64,000 nt of DNA from VXPQ01 sp965117025 (GCA_965117025.1 OZ220746.1:682001-746000), one strand, 5' to 3'. Positions 1 through 10,000 are shown, counted from the first letter of the stretch. Program-made: numbers and translations. Notes: generated by a model from the letters alone, not told the origin.

Positions 1-2
1 AA

Positions 3-1076
3 ACCGTGCAATGCGCGCTCGCCGGGCTCGATGCACATATCGTCGTACTCGTCAATGGGCGTTTTGCTGGCGAACACGCCCTTATCGGCAACCTCCCGGA
101 GGGTGTTGTGATCAGCGGGCTGGGAACGGCTGCATCCACGCACCCGGATGTCCTGCGCAGGCATTTCGGGCACTACGCGGCCTGGGAAGAGGAAAGCTTT
201 ACCGCGCTCAACACAGCGTTCGCGAGCGATGGGCTTTTCATATATGTTCCCAAAGGAAAAATCATCGAAAAACCGATCCATGTAATCAATCTGCAGAAGA
301 CGAACGAGCGCCTGTTCCTGCAGCCCCGCCACCTGCTCGTATTCGAGGAAAACACGCAAGCGAAGATTATCGACACCTCCTGCACCCTCACCAGCGAAGC
401 AACCTTCACCAATGCCGTTACCGAGACATTCGTCGGCGAGCGGGCCATGGTGGAAATGTATCTCGTGCAGGATCCGGGCAATGACAACTCGGTTGTTTCG
501 ACCACGCATGTCTACCAGGAAACGGCGAGTACCTTCACGGCAACGACCGTAACGCTTACCGGCGCCGTGGTCCGGAACAATCTGAATGTGCTTCCCAATG
601 CCCCGCATTGCGAAACGCACCTGTATGGTCTGTTCCTTCCCGGCAGCACCACGCAAGTGGATAACCACACCCTCGTGGATCATGCCCAGCCGGACTGCGT
701 CAGCAACGAATTGTACAAGGGTATCCTGAATGACCGCGCTTCCGGCGTATTCAATGGCAAGGTCTTCGTGCGGCAGGACGCACAGCGCATAAATGCTTTT
801 CAGGAAAACAAAACCATCGTGCTCACAAACGAGGCCACGATGAACGCCAAACCGGAACTGGAAATTTATGCGGATGACGTAAAATGCAGCCACGGCGCCA
901 CCACGGGCCAACTTGATCCCGAAGCCTTGTTTTACCTGCGTTCCCGGGGAATGACCAAACAACAAGCGCAGGGTATCCTGTTGCATGCGTTTGCGGGAGA
1001 TATTCTTGACCGCATATCCATCGAGCCGCTTCGCAGAATGCTCGACCAACGCGTTACCCGCCTTTTCGGCGAATAA
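3..1076 (+). CDS. sufD: SufD, Fe-S cluster assembly scaffold subunit (5' end outside window)
   Basis: SufD is part of the cytoplasmic SufBC2D scaffold that builds Fe-S clusters. The visible 357 or so residues are the beta-helix core and C-terminal helical domain, including the stretch GLFIYVPKGKIIEKPIHV and a C-terminal EPLRRMLDQR segment typical of SufB/SufD. The frame is open to the left edge and SufD proteins usually have about 430-450 residues, so the true start lies upstream; the GTG at position 6 is internal. sufS follows after a 96-nt gap, then sufE and a DUF59 gene, giving a normal SUF order. sufB and sufC presumably lie just left of the window. SufD rather than SufB is chosen because the following gene is sufS and the short C-terminal domain fits SufD. 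Confidence 0.93.
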   Translation, partial: TVQCALAGLDAHIVVLVNGRFAGEHALIGNLPEGVVISGLGTAASTHPDVLRRHFGHYAAWEEESFTALNTAFASDGLFIYVPKGKIIEKPIHVINLQKTNERLFLQPRHLLVFEENTQAKIIDTSCTLTSEATFTNAVTETFVGERAMVEMYLVQDPGNDNSVVSTTHVYQETASTFTATTVTLTGAVVRNNLNVLPNAPHCETHLYGLFLPGSTTQVDNHTLVDHAQPDCVSNELYKGILNDRASGVFNGKVFVRQDAQRINAFQENKTIVLTNEATMNAKPELEIYADDVKCSHGATTGQLDPEALFYLRSRGMTKQQAQGILLHAFAGDILDRISIEPLRRMLDQRVTRLFGE

Positions 1077-1172
1077 TGCGCGGGAAATCCGGACGTATAC
1101 CGGGTTGCCGGACACCGTGTATTCGTCGCCATTTTGTAAACCGGCCTTGTCCATAAGACGAAAGCGGCATCC

Positions 1173-2429
1173 ATGAATGCCACCGGCGCAATACAAGACC
1201 ATATCCCGGAAAAATTCGACCCGGCAGAGGTGCGAAGCCTGTTCCCGGCGCTCGCACGCGAAGTGTACGGGAAACCCCTTGTGTATCTGGATAACGCCGC
1301 CAGTTCACAGAAGCCCCAGACTGTCATTGACCGGCTGGTCCGGTATTACTCCTCGGAGCACAGCAACGTGCATCGCGGGGTGCATCTCCTGAGCCGGGAA
1401 GCTACGGACGCCTACGAGGCTGCTCGCAAACGCGTCGTAGCGTTCATCAACGCCCCTTCCGAGCCTGAAGTGCTGTACACCCGGGGAACCACGGAAAGCA
1501 TCAATCTCGTGGCGTCCTCCTTCGGCCCTTTGCATGTCGGCAAAGACGATGTGGTACTGGTTTCGCACATGGAACATCATTCCAATATCGTGCCGTGGCA
1601 AATGCTCTGCGAGGCGCAGGGCGCCCGTGTCCGGGCCATTCCCGTATCGGACACCGGCGAAATTATCTATGAGGAATTCGAGCGGCTGCTTTCCGAGCGG
1701 GTCCGTCTTCTGGCCATTGCCCATGTGTCGAACGCCCTTGGAACCATCAATCCGCTAAAGCGCATGATCCGGCATGCACACGACCTGGGCGTGCCGGTAG
1801 TCGTTGACGGAGCGCAGGCGGCGCCGCACATGAAAATAGATGTGCAGGAACTCGACTGCGATTTCTATGCGTTTTCCTCACACAAGATGTTCGGTCCCAC
1901 CGGGATCGGCATCCTTTATGCAAAAGCGGAACATCTGGAAACCATGCCCCCCTGGCAGGGCGGCGGCGACATGATCGAAACGGTCACGTTCGAGAAAACG
2001 ACATACAACGAACCGCCGCATAAATTCGAGGCCGGCACGCCGAATATCGCCGATGTACTGGGTTTCGCCTCGGCCATAGACTTTCTGGAAGGCGTGGGAC
2101 AAAACCGGGTAGCGGCCTACGAACAGGACCTGCTCGCTTACGCGACCGAGCGGCTATCGGAGATCGAAGGCGTCCGCCTGATTGGAACCGCAACGGACAA
2201 GGCGAGTGTGCTTTCTTTCCTGATTGGGGACATACACCCCTACGATGCAGGAACCATCCTGGACAGATTGGGCATTGCCGTGCGAACGGGGCATCATTGC
2301 ACGCAGCCGCTGATGAGGCGGTTCGACATACCGGGTACCGTACGGGCTTCCTTTGCGTTGTACAATACTTTCGACGAAGTGGACGCGCTGGCCGCCGGCG
2401 TACGGCGCGTCAAGGAAATGCTTGGCTGA
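1173..2429 (+). CDS. sufS: SufS, group II cysteine desulfurase
   Basis: This PLP enzyme takes sulfur from L-cysteine as a persulfide for Fe-S cluster assembly. It has 418 residues, the usual size. The PLP lysine is Lys238 in SSHKMFGPTGIG, and the persulfide cysteine is Cys376 in RTGHHCTQPLM, the RxGHHC form of SufS (group II). The start is an ATG 96 nt after sufD. sufE begins 24 nt after the stop, fitting the known SufS-SufE pairing in which SufE accepts the persulfide sulfur. Confidence 0.96.
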   Translation: MNATGAIQDHIPEKFDPAEVRSLFPALAREVYGKPLVYLDNAASSQKPQTVIDRLVRYYSSEHSNVHRGVHLLSREATDAYEAARKRVVAFINAPSEPEVLYTRGTTESINLVASSFGPLHVGKDDVVLVSHMEHHSNIVPWQMLCEAQGARVRAIPVSDTGEIIYEEFERLLSERVRLLAIAHVSNALGTINPLKRMIRHAHDLGVPVVVDGAQAAPHMKIDVQELDCDFYAFSSHKMFGPTGIGILYAKAEHLETMPPWQGGGDMIETVTFEKTTYNEPPHKFEAGTPNIADVLGFASAIDFLEGVGQNRVAAYEQDLLAYATERLSEIEGVRLIGTATDKASVLSFLIGDIHPYDAGTILDRLGIAVRTGHHCTQPLMRRFDIPGTVRASFALYNTFDEVDALAAGVRRVKEMLG

Positions 2430-2452
2430 GCGCCGGAACATGGCTGGCGAAC

Positions 2453-2884
2453 ATGGTGGTAAACGGAACGATTCGGGAACGCGCCCACGACATCGTGGAA
2501 GAGTTCGGGCTGTTCGACGACTGGATGGGGAAGTATGAATATCTCATCGAGATCGGCCAGGCACTGCCGCCGCTCGATAACCGGTACAAGACGGAAGCCC
2601 ACCGGATTCATGGATGCCAGGCCCAGGTATGGATCCGTCCGGAGATGAAAAACGACCTGGTCTTCTACGAGGGTGACAGCGATGCGCTCATCACGAAGGG
2701 CCTCGTGGCGTTATTGATCCGCGTACTGTCTGGCCAACCCCCGGTGGAGATCGTCGAGGCCGACCTGGAATTTCTCGACGAGATCGGGATGAAGGACCAT
2801 CTCTCCTCCACGCGCAGAAACGGCCTCGCTTCCATGGTCAAGCAACTCAAACTCTTTGCGCTGGCACACACGGGAAGCGCATAA
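2453..2884 (+). CDS. sufE: SufE, sulfur acceptor/transfer protein
   Basis: SufE stimulates SufS and carries sulfur as a persulfide to the SufBCD scaffold. From the ATG at 2453 the protein has 143 residues, the normal SufE length. The open frame begins much further upstream inside sufS, but MVVNGTIRERAHDIVEEF is where SufE homology begins. The acceptor cysteine is Cys55 in HRIHGCQAQVWI, matching the SufE motif GCQSxVW. It lies between sufS and a DUF59 gene in one operon. Confidence 0.94.
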   Translation: MVVNGTIRERAHDIVEEFGLFDDWMGKYEYLIEIGQALPPLDNRYKTEAHRIHGCQAQVWIRPEMKNDLVFYEGDSDALITKGLVALLIRVLSGQPPVEIVEADLEFLDEIGMKDHLSSTRRNGLASMVKQLKLFALAHTGSA

Positions 2885-2973
2885 GACGCAACCGGGCGCA
2901 ATGCTACCGGGTAAACAAGGCAGGAATACAGGGCGAGATCGAAATACAACGGTAATTACCACGGGAAGACCCC

Positions 2974-3300
2974 ATGGAAGAAATCACATCCACTACGCAG
3001 GAAGAGCTCGAAGCGAAGGTCATCGAAGTGCTCAAGAGCATCTACGATCCGGAGATTCCGGTGAACATTTACGATCTCGGTCTCATCTACGAGATCCGGG
3101 TGAAGGAGCGGTCTGTCTTCGTCAGGATGACCCTGACCGCACCGAATTGCCCGGTCGCCGACATTCTTCCGCAACAGGTCGAGGCTGCCATTGGCATGCT
3201 CCCGGAAGTGGACGAATCGACCGTGTTTTTGACCTTCGATCCGCCTTTCACCCCGGACATGATGTCCGAGGAGGCGCGGCTCGAATTGGGGTTCATGTAA
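2974..3300 (+). CDS. DUF59/MIP18-family Fe-S maturation factor (SufT-like)
   Basis: This 108-residue protein is a bare DUF59 (MIP18) domain. It shows the conserved DPEIPVNIYDLGLIY at 25-39 and the single conserved cysteine Cys59 in TAPNCPVAD. Family members such as SufT and yeast/human MIP18 help load Fe-S clusters onto target proteins. Position as the last gene of the SUF operon supports that role. A family-A repeat hairpin begins 3 nt after the stop codon, so the element may also end the suf transcript. The call as SufT-like is by domain and context; I cannot separate it from PaaD-type paralogues, though no phenylacetate genes are near. Confidence 0.88.
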   Translation: MEEITSTTQEELEAKVIEVLKSIYDPEIPVNIYDLGLIYEIRVKERSVFVRMTLTAPNCPVADILPQQVEAAIGMLPEVDESTVFLTFDPPFTPDMMSEEARLELGFM

Positions 3301-3303
3301 TAA

Positions 3304-3342
3304 AGGATACCCTGATTAAGTCCACAAAGATCAGAGTATCCT
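3304..3342. repeat. Family-A interspersed repeat copy (12-bp inverted repeat)
   Basis: Arms at 3304-3315 and 3331-3342 pair with one mismatch around a 15-nt loop that contains TTAAGTCCACAAAG. The same core (GGATAC..CTGATTAAGTCC) recurs at 6810, 17489, 29970/30233, 34851 and 53516. The copy fills the gap between the DUF59 stop codon and modB. Confidence 0.75.
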
Positions 3343-3372
3343 AAAGTGACCCCGCATCTTTTGACAGGCGCC

Positions 3373-4068
3373 ATGCTCACGCTGGCCGAATGGGAAGCGG
3401 TCGGACTTTCGTTGCGCGTTGCTGCGGTGGCCGTCCTGATTACAGCGCCGATCGGGGTGGCGCTGGCGTATCTGCTTGCACGGAATCGGTTGCCTCTCTC
3501 GTTTGTGGTGGAGAATCTCGTCCAGCTACCGCTTGTGCTTCCACCGGTGGTCACAGGATGGGTACTGCTTATTCTTCTGAGTCCGGAATCGGTCTTCGGG
3601 GGCTGGCTGGAAGCAACCTTCGGGCTTCGTATCGCCTTCGGGTGGTTCGGCGCCGCGGTGGCGGCAGGCATTATCGCCTTTCCCCTGATGGTACAGACCA
3701 TGCGCGTTGGCTTCGAGCAGATAGACCCTTCCTGGGAAGAAGCCGGGTATGTATACGGCGGTACGCGCGCGGCGGTCTTTCGTCATGTAACGGCCCCGCT
3801 TGCAGGCAGGGCCATTGCTGCGGGCATCGTGCTCGCTTTTGCCCGCGCACTGGGTGAATTCGGCGCAACCATTGTACTTGCGGGCAACATTCCGTCCGAA
3901 ACGCGTACGCTTCCATTGGCTATCTTTACCGAAATACACCGTATGGGCGGCGAACTTGCGGTACTGCGTCTGGTCCTGGTGGCAATCCTGTTGTCTGCCG
4001 CCAGCCTCACGGTGCATGCCTTGCTGCGTCGTCGTTTGCCGAGCCGGACCGATCGTCCGGGCACTTGA
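3373..4068 (+). CDS. modB: ModB, molybdate ABC transporter permease
   Basis: This is the inner-membrane permease of a molybdate (or tungstate) importer. From the ATG at 3373 it has 231 residues, close to the 229 of E. coli ModB, and its start MLTLAEWEAVGLSLR aligns well with ModB N-termini. An in-frame GTG at 3346 sits only 3 nt from the repeat arm and is less likely. About five hydrophobic segments are visible. The ABC-permease EAA loop is EEAGYVYGGTRAAVFRHVTAP, followed by ALGEFGATIVLAGNIP, a ModB hallmark. The substrate-binding partner modA lies nearby but on the opposite strand, and no ModC ATPase gene is in the window. Confidence 0.92.
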   Translation: MLTLAEWEAVGLSLRVAAVAVLITAPIGVALAYLLARNRLPLSFVVENLVQLPLVLPPVVTGWVLLILLSPESVFGGWLEATFGLRIAFGWFGAAVAAGIIAFPLMVQTMRVGFEQIDPSWEEAGYVYGGTRAAVFRHVTAPLAGRAIAAGIVLAFARALGEFGATIVLAGNIPSETRTLPLAIFTEIHRMGGELAVLRLVLVAILLSAASLTVHALLRRRLPSRTDRPGT

Positions 4069-4142
4069 CAAACGGTTCGGGGTTTTTTCGTCCACCACCT
4101 GAAACAATATATGGATACCCCGGCACAGGCGGGCAGGCTGTC

Positions 4143-4799
4143 ATGAAAGATTGGCTATCGAAGGAAGACCTTGAGCGTATCCGACAGGCGGTAGCCGAGG
4201 CGGAGCGCCTTACTTCGGGCGAAATCGTCCCGTATGTCGTACCGCACAGCGATACGTATGACGGAATTGCATGGAAAGGCGCAGGGATAGCAGCTGCACT
4301 GGCGCTGGCTTTCACTGCCGTCGTATTCCAGTTCTATGAGGGCTGGGGACTGGGATGGCTCCACACGGGATGGGGGACGGCCACGCTGGCGCTTGCCGCC
4401 GGCATAGCCGGAGGGGTGCTAAGCGCATTCGTACCGCCGCTTGGACGAATGCTTGCAGGCCGGGAGTGCATCATCCGGACCGTACACCGCCGCGCAATGA
4501 AGGCATTCGTCGAGGAAGAGGTGTTCGCTACGCGGGAACGCACCGGTGTCCTGATCTTCGTATCCCTCTGGGAACATCGCATCGAAGTGCTTGGCGATGC
4601 GGGCATCAATGCGAGAGTATCCGCGGATGACTGGACAGATATGGTGGCGCGCATCCGGGATGGCGTCCGGAGCGGTCACTTTGCGGACGGCCTGATCGAT
4701 GCCATTGGTATGTGCGGGACGTTACTCGAAGGCAGCGGCGTCGAGCGGCGCGACGACGATTCCAATGAATTGTCCGATGCGCTGCGGGTGGAGTCGTAG
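4143..4799 (+). CDS. TPM-domain membrane protein
   Basis: From the ATG at 4143 this is a 218-residue protein of the TPM (YgcG/DUF477) family. The TPM fold is split: LTSGEIVPYVV near residues 23-33, two membrane segments at about 43-63 and 76-98, then ATRERTGVLIFVSLWEHRIEVLGDAG and a helical FADGLIDAIGMCGTLL end. The open frame extends upstream to a TTG that overlaps modB, but that extension has no family resemblance. TPM proteins are linked to membrane-protein quality control and photosystem repair in other groups; the substrate here is unknown. The 3' end overlaps convergent modA by 124 nt. Confidence 0.72.
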   Translation: MKDWLSKEDLERIRQAVAEAERLTSGEIVPYVVPHSDTYDGIAWKGAGIAAALALAFTAVVFQFYEGWGLGWLHTGWGTATLALAAGIAGGVLSAFVPPLGRMLAGRECIIRTVHRRAMKAFVEEEVFATRERTGVLIFVSLWEHRIEVLGDAGINARVSADDWTDMVARIRDGVRSGHFADGLIDAIGMCGTLLEGSGVERRDDDSNELSDALRVES

Positions 4800-5566
4800 C
4801 CGAAACCAAAACGCTGCCAGAGTTGCGCTGCGGCCGGGTCCTGCATCAACTCCAAAAAGCGCATGGCGTCTTCCTGAAGGGAACTACCCTGCACGACCGC
4901 CGCCGTGTACCGTATCTGCGGACGACACCGCGCCGAAACCACATCCTCCGCCTGTAATTTCGGCGCCATGGCAGCGTCGGAAGCATACACGATGGCCGAG
5001 CCCGCCGCCCCTGCCTCTACGGCGGCCACCGCTGCGCGAACATCAAGCGTCGGCACGAGACGAGGCGCGAGCATGACCCACCGGCCTTCGCACAGCAACG
5101 CCTCTCGTGCATACATCCCCGCGGGCACATGTTCCGGGTCGGCCAGCGCAATGCGTTCGTTTTCGGAAGCGTTTCCATTGTGACGCCGGACCTGTACAAG
5201 CCGATTGGCGACAGGCAGTTCGACGGGCGGCGAGATGCGGCGTTTTGCATACAGGTATTCCGTCCAGTCGGGGTGTGCGGATACGAAAAGATCGGCAGCG
5301 GCCCCACGTTCGATCTGACGGGCAAGCAGCGAACTGCCGGCCACATTCACCGTGACCCGCACACCCCCCGGCATGACGCGAAACGTATCGGCCAGGGCTT
5401 CCATGACATCCGTCAGCGAAGCCGCAGCATATACATCGAGGGTGCGGTCTTGCGGCGGGGGTCGGCATCCCGTCAGGAGCACCCCGACACACCACAGCAT
5501 AGCAAACCCGGAAATCAGGCGAGGCGCAGAACCTTCCGGAAACCGGCTATCAGGATGCTTCCGCAT
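4676..5566 (-). CDS. modA: ModA, molybdate-binding lipoprotein with extended C-terminus
   Basis: This is the substrate-binding protein of a molybdate ABC importer. The N-terminus has a lipobox LLTGC, so it is probably anchored as a lipoprotein. ModA features include LDVYAAASLTDVMEAL, VAGSSLLARQIERGAAADLFVSA and a late AAQLWQRFGFGY. The start at 5566 (MRKHPDSRF) gives a 34-residue signal; the frame also allows 5608, and a start at 5500 would leave a signal too short. It overlaps the end of the upstream TPR gene. About 40 Ser/Arg-rich residues follow the usual ModA end and are encoded antisense to the TPM gene, which suggests an older stop was lost. Confidence 0.88.
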   Translation of the reverse strand: MRKHPDSRFPEGSAPRLISGFAMLWCVGVLLTGCRPPPQDRTLDVYAAASLTDVMEALADTFRVMPGGVRVTVNVAGSSLLARQIERGAAADLFVSAHPDWTEYLYAKRRISPPVELPVANRLVQVRRHNGNASENERIALADPEHVPAGMYAREALLCEGRWVMLAPRLVPTLDVRAAVAAVEAGAAGSAIVYASDAAMAPKLQAEDVVSARCRPQIRYTAAVVQGSSLQEDAMRFLELMQDPAAAQLWQRFGFGYDSTRSASDNSLESSSRRSTPLPSSNVPHIPMASIRPSAK

Positions 5567-6452
5567 TCTCGCGAATAGTGCGGATCCAGGCTTCAGCTTG
5601 CCGTTCATACATCGAACCGTCTTCAGCGAGAGTCACGACTCGACCGAACTGCTCCAGGGCTTCGTTGATCCGGTTGATGCGCAGCAAAAAAACGGCCCGG
5701 TTGTAATTGGCGGCAAGATGATCCGGGTCCTGTTCGAGGGCCAGATTCGTTTGCCGGATCGCTTCCATGGGATTTTGCGGATCGTACTGATAGGCCCAGC
5801 CAAGATCGGCGCGTATATCCACATCGTCCGGGTTCTGGTCAAGCACCTTGCCGAACGCCTCGATGGCAAGCAGCGCCACGTCGGTCTTGCGCTCATTATA
5901 AACCGCTTCCATCCACGCATACAAAAGCGTGCCTGCATGCCGCCAGTCGGCCGTCATCCCGGTGCGGCGGGCCAGACGCTGCTGCTCGATGGCAGCCCGG
6001 TCGATGCGTCCGATTTCGACCATGAAGCGGACGAGTTCCCGCTGCGCCTCCAGGGCTATCGTTTCGTCTCCGGAATGCACCAGCGCCTGGAGTGAATCCA
6101 CCACGGGAGCATACTGACTGGCGACAGGAATAGACTCGAACTCATCGATTACGGCAGCGCTACGCATTTCGGCAGGCATGGCGGCCGTGGGAGCAATTTC
6201 GGACTGGACCCGTTGCCTGGACATCTCGGTGATCATGAAAAGAGCAATCACGATCAGCACAGGAATGCCCACCAGCATAGCCACCCGCACTCCGAGAGAA
6301 CTCATCCTCGCTTCGTCGGAAGTACCGGAAGCACCGGAAGTTCCGGATTGTGGTACGGCGATGGTGTCGGAACGCAACGATCCGCACAATTCGCACCGGT
6401 CGGCATCGTCGGCGATCCGGGCACCGCAATCCGTACAAACGATGTTATCCAT
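5550..6452 (-). CDS. Zinc-ribbon, membrane-anchored TPR protein
   Basis: The 300-residue product starts with a zinc ribbon (Cys6, Cys9, Cys20, Cys23 in CTDCGAR..CELCGS). One membrane segment follows at about 53-73 (VAMLVGIPVLIVIALFMI), then an extra-cytoplasmic or periplasmic helical part with TPR-like repeats at about 180-290, such as DIRADLGWAYQYDPQNPMEAIRQ. The layout suggests a scaffold or assembly factor, but no specific role can be read. It is coupled to its neighbours: the start overlaps the HU gene end by 8 nt, and its end overlaps modA. Confidence 0.7.
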   Translation of the reverse strand: MDNIVCTDCGARIADDADRCELCGSLRSDTIAVPQSGTSGASGTSDEARMSSLGVRVAMLVGIPVLIVIALFMITEMSRQRVQSEIAPTAAMPAEMRSAAVIDEFESIPVASQYAPVVDSLQALVHSGDETIALEAQRELVRFMVEIGRIDRAAIEQQRLARRTGMTADWRHAGTLLYAWMEAVYNERKTDVALLAIEAFGKVLDQNPDDVDIRADLGWAYQYDPQNPMEAIRQTNLALEQDPDHLAANYNRAVFLLRINRINEALEQFGRVVTLAEDGSMYERQAEAWIRTIRENAEAS

Positions 6453-6765
6453 CGAATCGGCCCATCTCGCTTCCCCGACTGAGCCTTACCGCCGTATCCA
6501 CCCTGCTGCGCAGGCTTCTGGAAGGACGGAACATCGGCATATACCGCGCTGCGACCGGAACTTCCTCGTTCGTGCGCGGATTGCGCGCCTTGCGAGGCTG
6601 CCGGTACTTGACATGAAAGGTCCCGAACCCCCGAAGTTCAATACCTTCCCCTGATTCCAGGGCCTCCGAAACACAGGAAATAAAGCCGTTGATGACCGCT
6701 TCCGTTTCAATTCTGGTCATTCCGGTGCCCGTGGCAATGCGTTCGATGATGTCAGATTTCGTCAC
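6445..6765 (-). CDS. HU/IHF-family DNA-binding protein
   Basis: The product is a 106-residue HU-type nucleoid protein, a dimer that bends DNA. The family signature is clear: TKSDIIERIATGTGMT at the start, then IELRGFGTFHVKYRQPRKARNPRTNEEV, the HU signature and the DNA-contacting arm. The open frame reaches 7065, but the extra 100 residues are low-complexity and overlap an upstream repeat. The GTG at 6765 places the first residues exactly where HU proteins begin (MTKSDI), although no Shine-Dalgarno is visible. The C-terminal tail beyond the HU domain is about 15 residues longer than usual. It starts an HU/TPR/modA operon. Confidence 0.85.
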   Translation of the reverse strand: MTKSDIIERIATGTGMTRIETEAVINGFISCVSEALESGEGIELRGFGTFHVKYRQPRKARNPRTNEEVPVAARYMPMFRPSRSLRSRVDTAVRLSRGSEMGRFDG

Positions 6766-6809
6766 CGTCGTGGAAGGTTGTTTCAGAAAAATGCGATACG
6801 TCGTATACC

Positions 6810-6867
6810 TGTGGATACGCTGATTAAGTCCGCGACCTCGACGCCCCGAACCCGCAGTGTATCCACA
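6810..6867. repeat. Family-A interspersed repeat copy upstream of the HU gene
   Basis: Arms TGTGGATAC (6810-6818) and GTATCCACA (6859-6867) are perfectly paired and extend to about 13 bp with one mismatch. The loop starts with the family core TGATTAAGTCCGCGACCTC. It lies between the divergent HU gene and the M1 peptidase gene. A shorter palindrome, ATACGTCGTAT, sits at 6796-6806. Confidence 0.65.
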
Positions 6868-7037
6868 TGCCCTTAACGCCGCGCCGGGCATGTCGTTTCC
6901 GGTCGTTCGCAGCGCAACGCCCGCCCGGTTCAGGAACAAGCATCCTGGGGAGGCATACGCCCTTCGTGGTGTTTCGGCGTGTTGCGCTGCACCGCCGCCA
7001 CCCATTTCGTATGATGTACCGCCTATCGATCTATCCG

Positions 7038-10000
7038 ATGATCCGTATTTCGCCCACGGTTTCACTGTTTCTCATCGGTTTGTTGTCGGCGTCAAGCGGC
7101 CAAGCCCGTCAGCCATCGGAACCGGTTTCCCTGCCATCATACTCCGCCTCGAAGGAGCAAAGCCCGAATCCAACCGTCCGTTACGCGATGGACATCATCG
7201 TCCATCCGGACCGGCATGCCATGGAGGGCCGTCAACGTCTCACGTATACCAATACTTCCCCGGACACCCTCTCCCGCGTATTCTATCATCTCTACTTCAA
7301 TGCCTTTCACCCCCATTCCATGATGGCCGAACGGAACCGGGAATTGCCGGATCCCGACCCGCGGACGGCACCCCGCATCTTTGACCTTGGCCCGGACGAA
7401 ATCGGTTATCACCGCATCGAATCGCTCACGCAGGACGGGGACCCCGTTTCGCACCGGATATTCGACACCGTAATGGAGGTGACGTTGGCAAGGCCCCTCC
7501 CACCGGGCGGGCAGGCTGTTTTCGACATGACGTTCGTCTCGCAAATTCCCCTCCAGACCCGCCGCAGCGGGCGGGACAGCCGGGAAGGAATCGATTATTC
7601 CATGACGCAATGGTATCCGAAACTCGCACAATACGATGCGCGCGGATGGCATACGGACCCCTATGTCGGCCGGGAATTTTACGCCCCGTTCGGAACCTTC
7701 GACGTACGCATCACCCTGCCCTCCGAATACATCGTCGGGGCCACGGGAACCCTCCGGAACCCGGACGAGGTCGGCCATGGCTACGCAAGCGATTCACTCA
7801 ATACGGATCTCCCTGCGGGGCAAACCGATTCGCTGACCTGGCATTTTTACGCGAAGAATGTCCATGACTTCGCCTGGTCCGCCGACCCGGACTACATCCA
7901 CGATATGCTCGAAACGGAGGCAGGCTACACCATTCACCTGCTCTACCAGCCGGATGTCGCCGAGGTATGGAAAACGCTCCACGAAGCCGCCCCGAAGATC
8001 ATGGCGTTCTTCGAAGCAAACTACGGCCCCTATCTCTACCCGCAGATGACCATTGCGCAAGGTGGGGACGGCGGGATGGAATACCCGATGATCACCCTCG
8101 TAACAGGCAGGCGGCCTCCCCCCTCCCTCCATGGGGTAACGGCGCATGAAGTGGCGCATATGTGGTTCTACGGAATGATCGGATCGAACGAAGCCGACTA
8201 TGCATGGATGGATGAAGGGTTCACAAGTTATGCAACGCGCGAAGTGCTTGCGCACCTTCGCGGGCAACCGCGGCCGTCGCATGCGGGCGCGCTGGCCGGT
8301 ATTCTGAACATGAAACGCCTGGGCCTCTTCGAACCGCTGAACACCCCCAGCGACTGGTTCGATACGAACGTCGCCTATGGCGTGTCCTCCTATTCCGGCG
8401 GCGAAATGATGCTCGACATGCTGGGCTACGTCATCTCCGATTCGCTGCGCGACCGGTTCCTGATCGAATACCACCGGCAATTTACATTCCGGCACGCCGG
8501 TCCGCACGATGTCGAGCGCGTAGCCGAGCAGGTATCGGGCATTCGCCTCGACTGGTATTTCCAGCAATTCGGGGACGTGAACTGGGAACTGGACTACGCG
8601 GTGCGGAGGTTCAGACGGACCCGGGACGGAACGGCATGGCGCACTACCATGACCCTTGAAAGACTTGGACGGGCTATCATGCCCATTGATCTGCAGATCA
8701 CGCTCGAAGACGGATCGGTGCAGTGGGTGCATATCCCGCTGGGCGTCATGCAGGGGCACAAGCCGGTGCCCGAAGACTGGATTGTGGCAGCTCCCTGGGC
8801 CTGGACCTCGCCCGAATACGCGTTGGAAGTCATGCTGCCGGTCAGACCGCGCAGCGCCGAAATCGACCCGTACGTACGGACCCCGGAATCGGACCGGCTC
8901 AACAACACCACGGCACGGCCGATCGAAATTTCTTTTCTGAAACCCCCTTCCCCGAACATACGCCGGTACAATTATGGATGGCGTCCTCTCGTACAGGTTT
9001 CACAATTCTGGGGTCTCGGCGCAGGGGTGCAATACCGCGGGGCGTATCCCCTCACCGGAAAAGAAAGAAAGGGTATGGTGAAGATCTGGCCGCAAGTGCT
9101 CTTCAGCGAAGGAAACGAACCGGACATTAACTACTTCCTGGCGGATCCCGAGTCCCCGCATTTTTCGGCGCTCAACGGCATCGACTACGACTTCTCCAAC
9201 TCGGAAGAATATCTGAAGGGCTACCTGATAAACTGGTCGTCCCGGATACAGAAACAGTTGGGCGTTTACCAGGGCGACATACGGGTGTCCTTTTCGGATC
9301 CGGACGATCTCCTGCGACCGAAAAGCCGCCGCTTTACGGTCGGTGCAAAGGGCCGTTTCCTGATGAGCGACCGCACCAGGACCCGCTACACATCCAGCCT
9401 CCACCTGCGGGATATGTCTTCGGTCTACGGCCACTTCGAAGGAGCAAGCGACTGGTATCGATACGTCCTGTTCGGGGAAGTGGGCAGAGAGGACAACGGG
9501 CCGTACACCGCAAACCGGACATTCACGGATCTGGCGCTCCGCATACCCATCGGCCCGTTGACGGGCTCCGTGCGCCTGTTCGTCGGAGCCGGACCCGACG
9601 ACCTCTCTCCGGACAAGCAATTCCGTTTCGGGGGTGTATCGATCGAGGACCAGTGGAACGATGCGGCATACCGGACGGTGGAAGGGCTCTTCGAAGAACC
9701 GTTCCGCGATGCGCCCTGGGTGGCCTTCGGCGCACCCGGCCCGGTCGCGTACATGCGCCGGACCGAGCCGTATGCCCGCAGAGGGCACATACACCATGAT
9801 ACCGATGCGCATGCACACCGGAACGGCGATTCGGACATTCACCCGGATGAGGAAAATCTTCCTTTCGCTGCCCTGGCAATGACCGCCTTCAGTGCAAGGC
9901 TGCTCACGCCCCGGTTACGGGCCCCGGCGCTCCTGCGTCCTCTGCGGCTGGAACTGTTTATGGGCGCCGGACATGTAGGAGACCTGAACGAGGAAGAGCG

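Noticed and set aside
2297..2452. 5' extension of the sufE open frame inside sufS
   Set aside because: The added residues are not SufE-like and overlap the sufS active-site region; the ATG at 2453 gives the normal SufE length.
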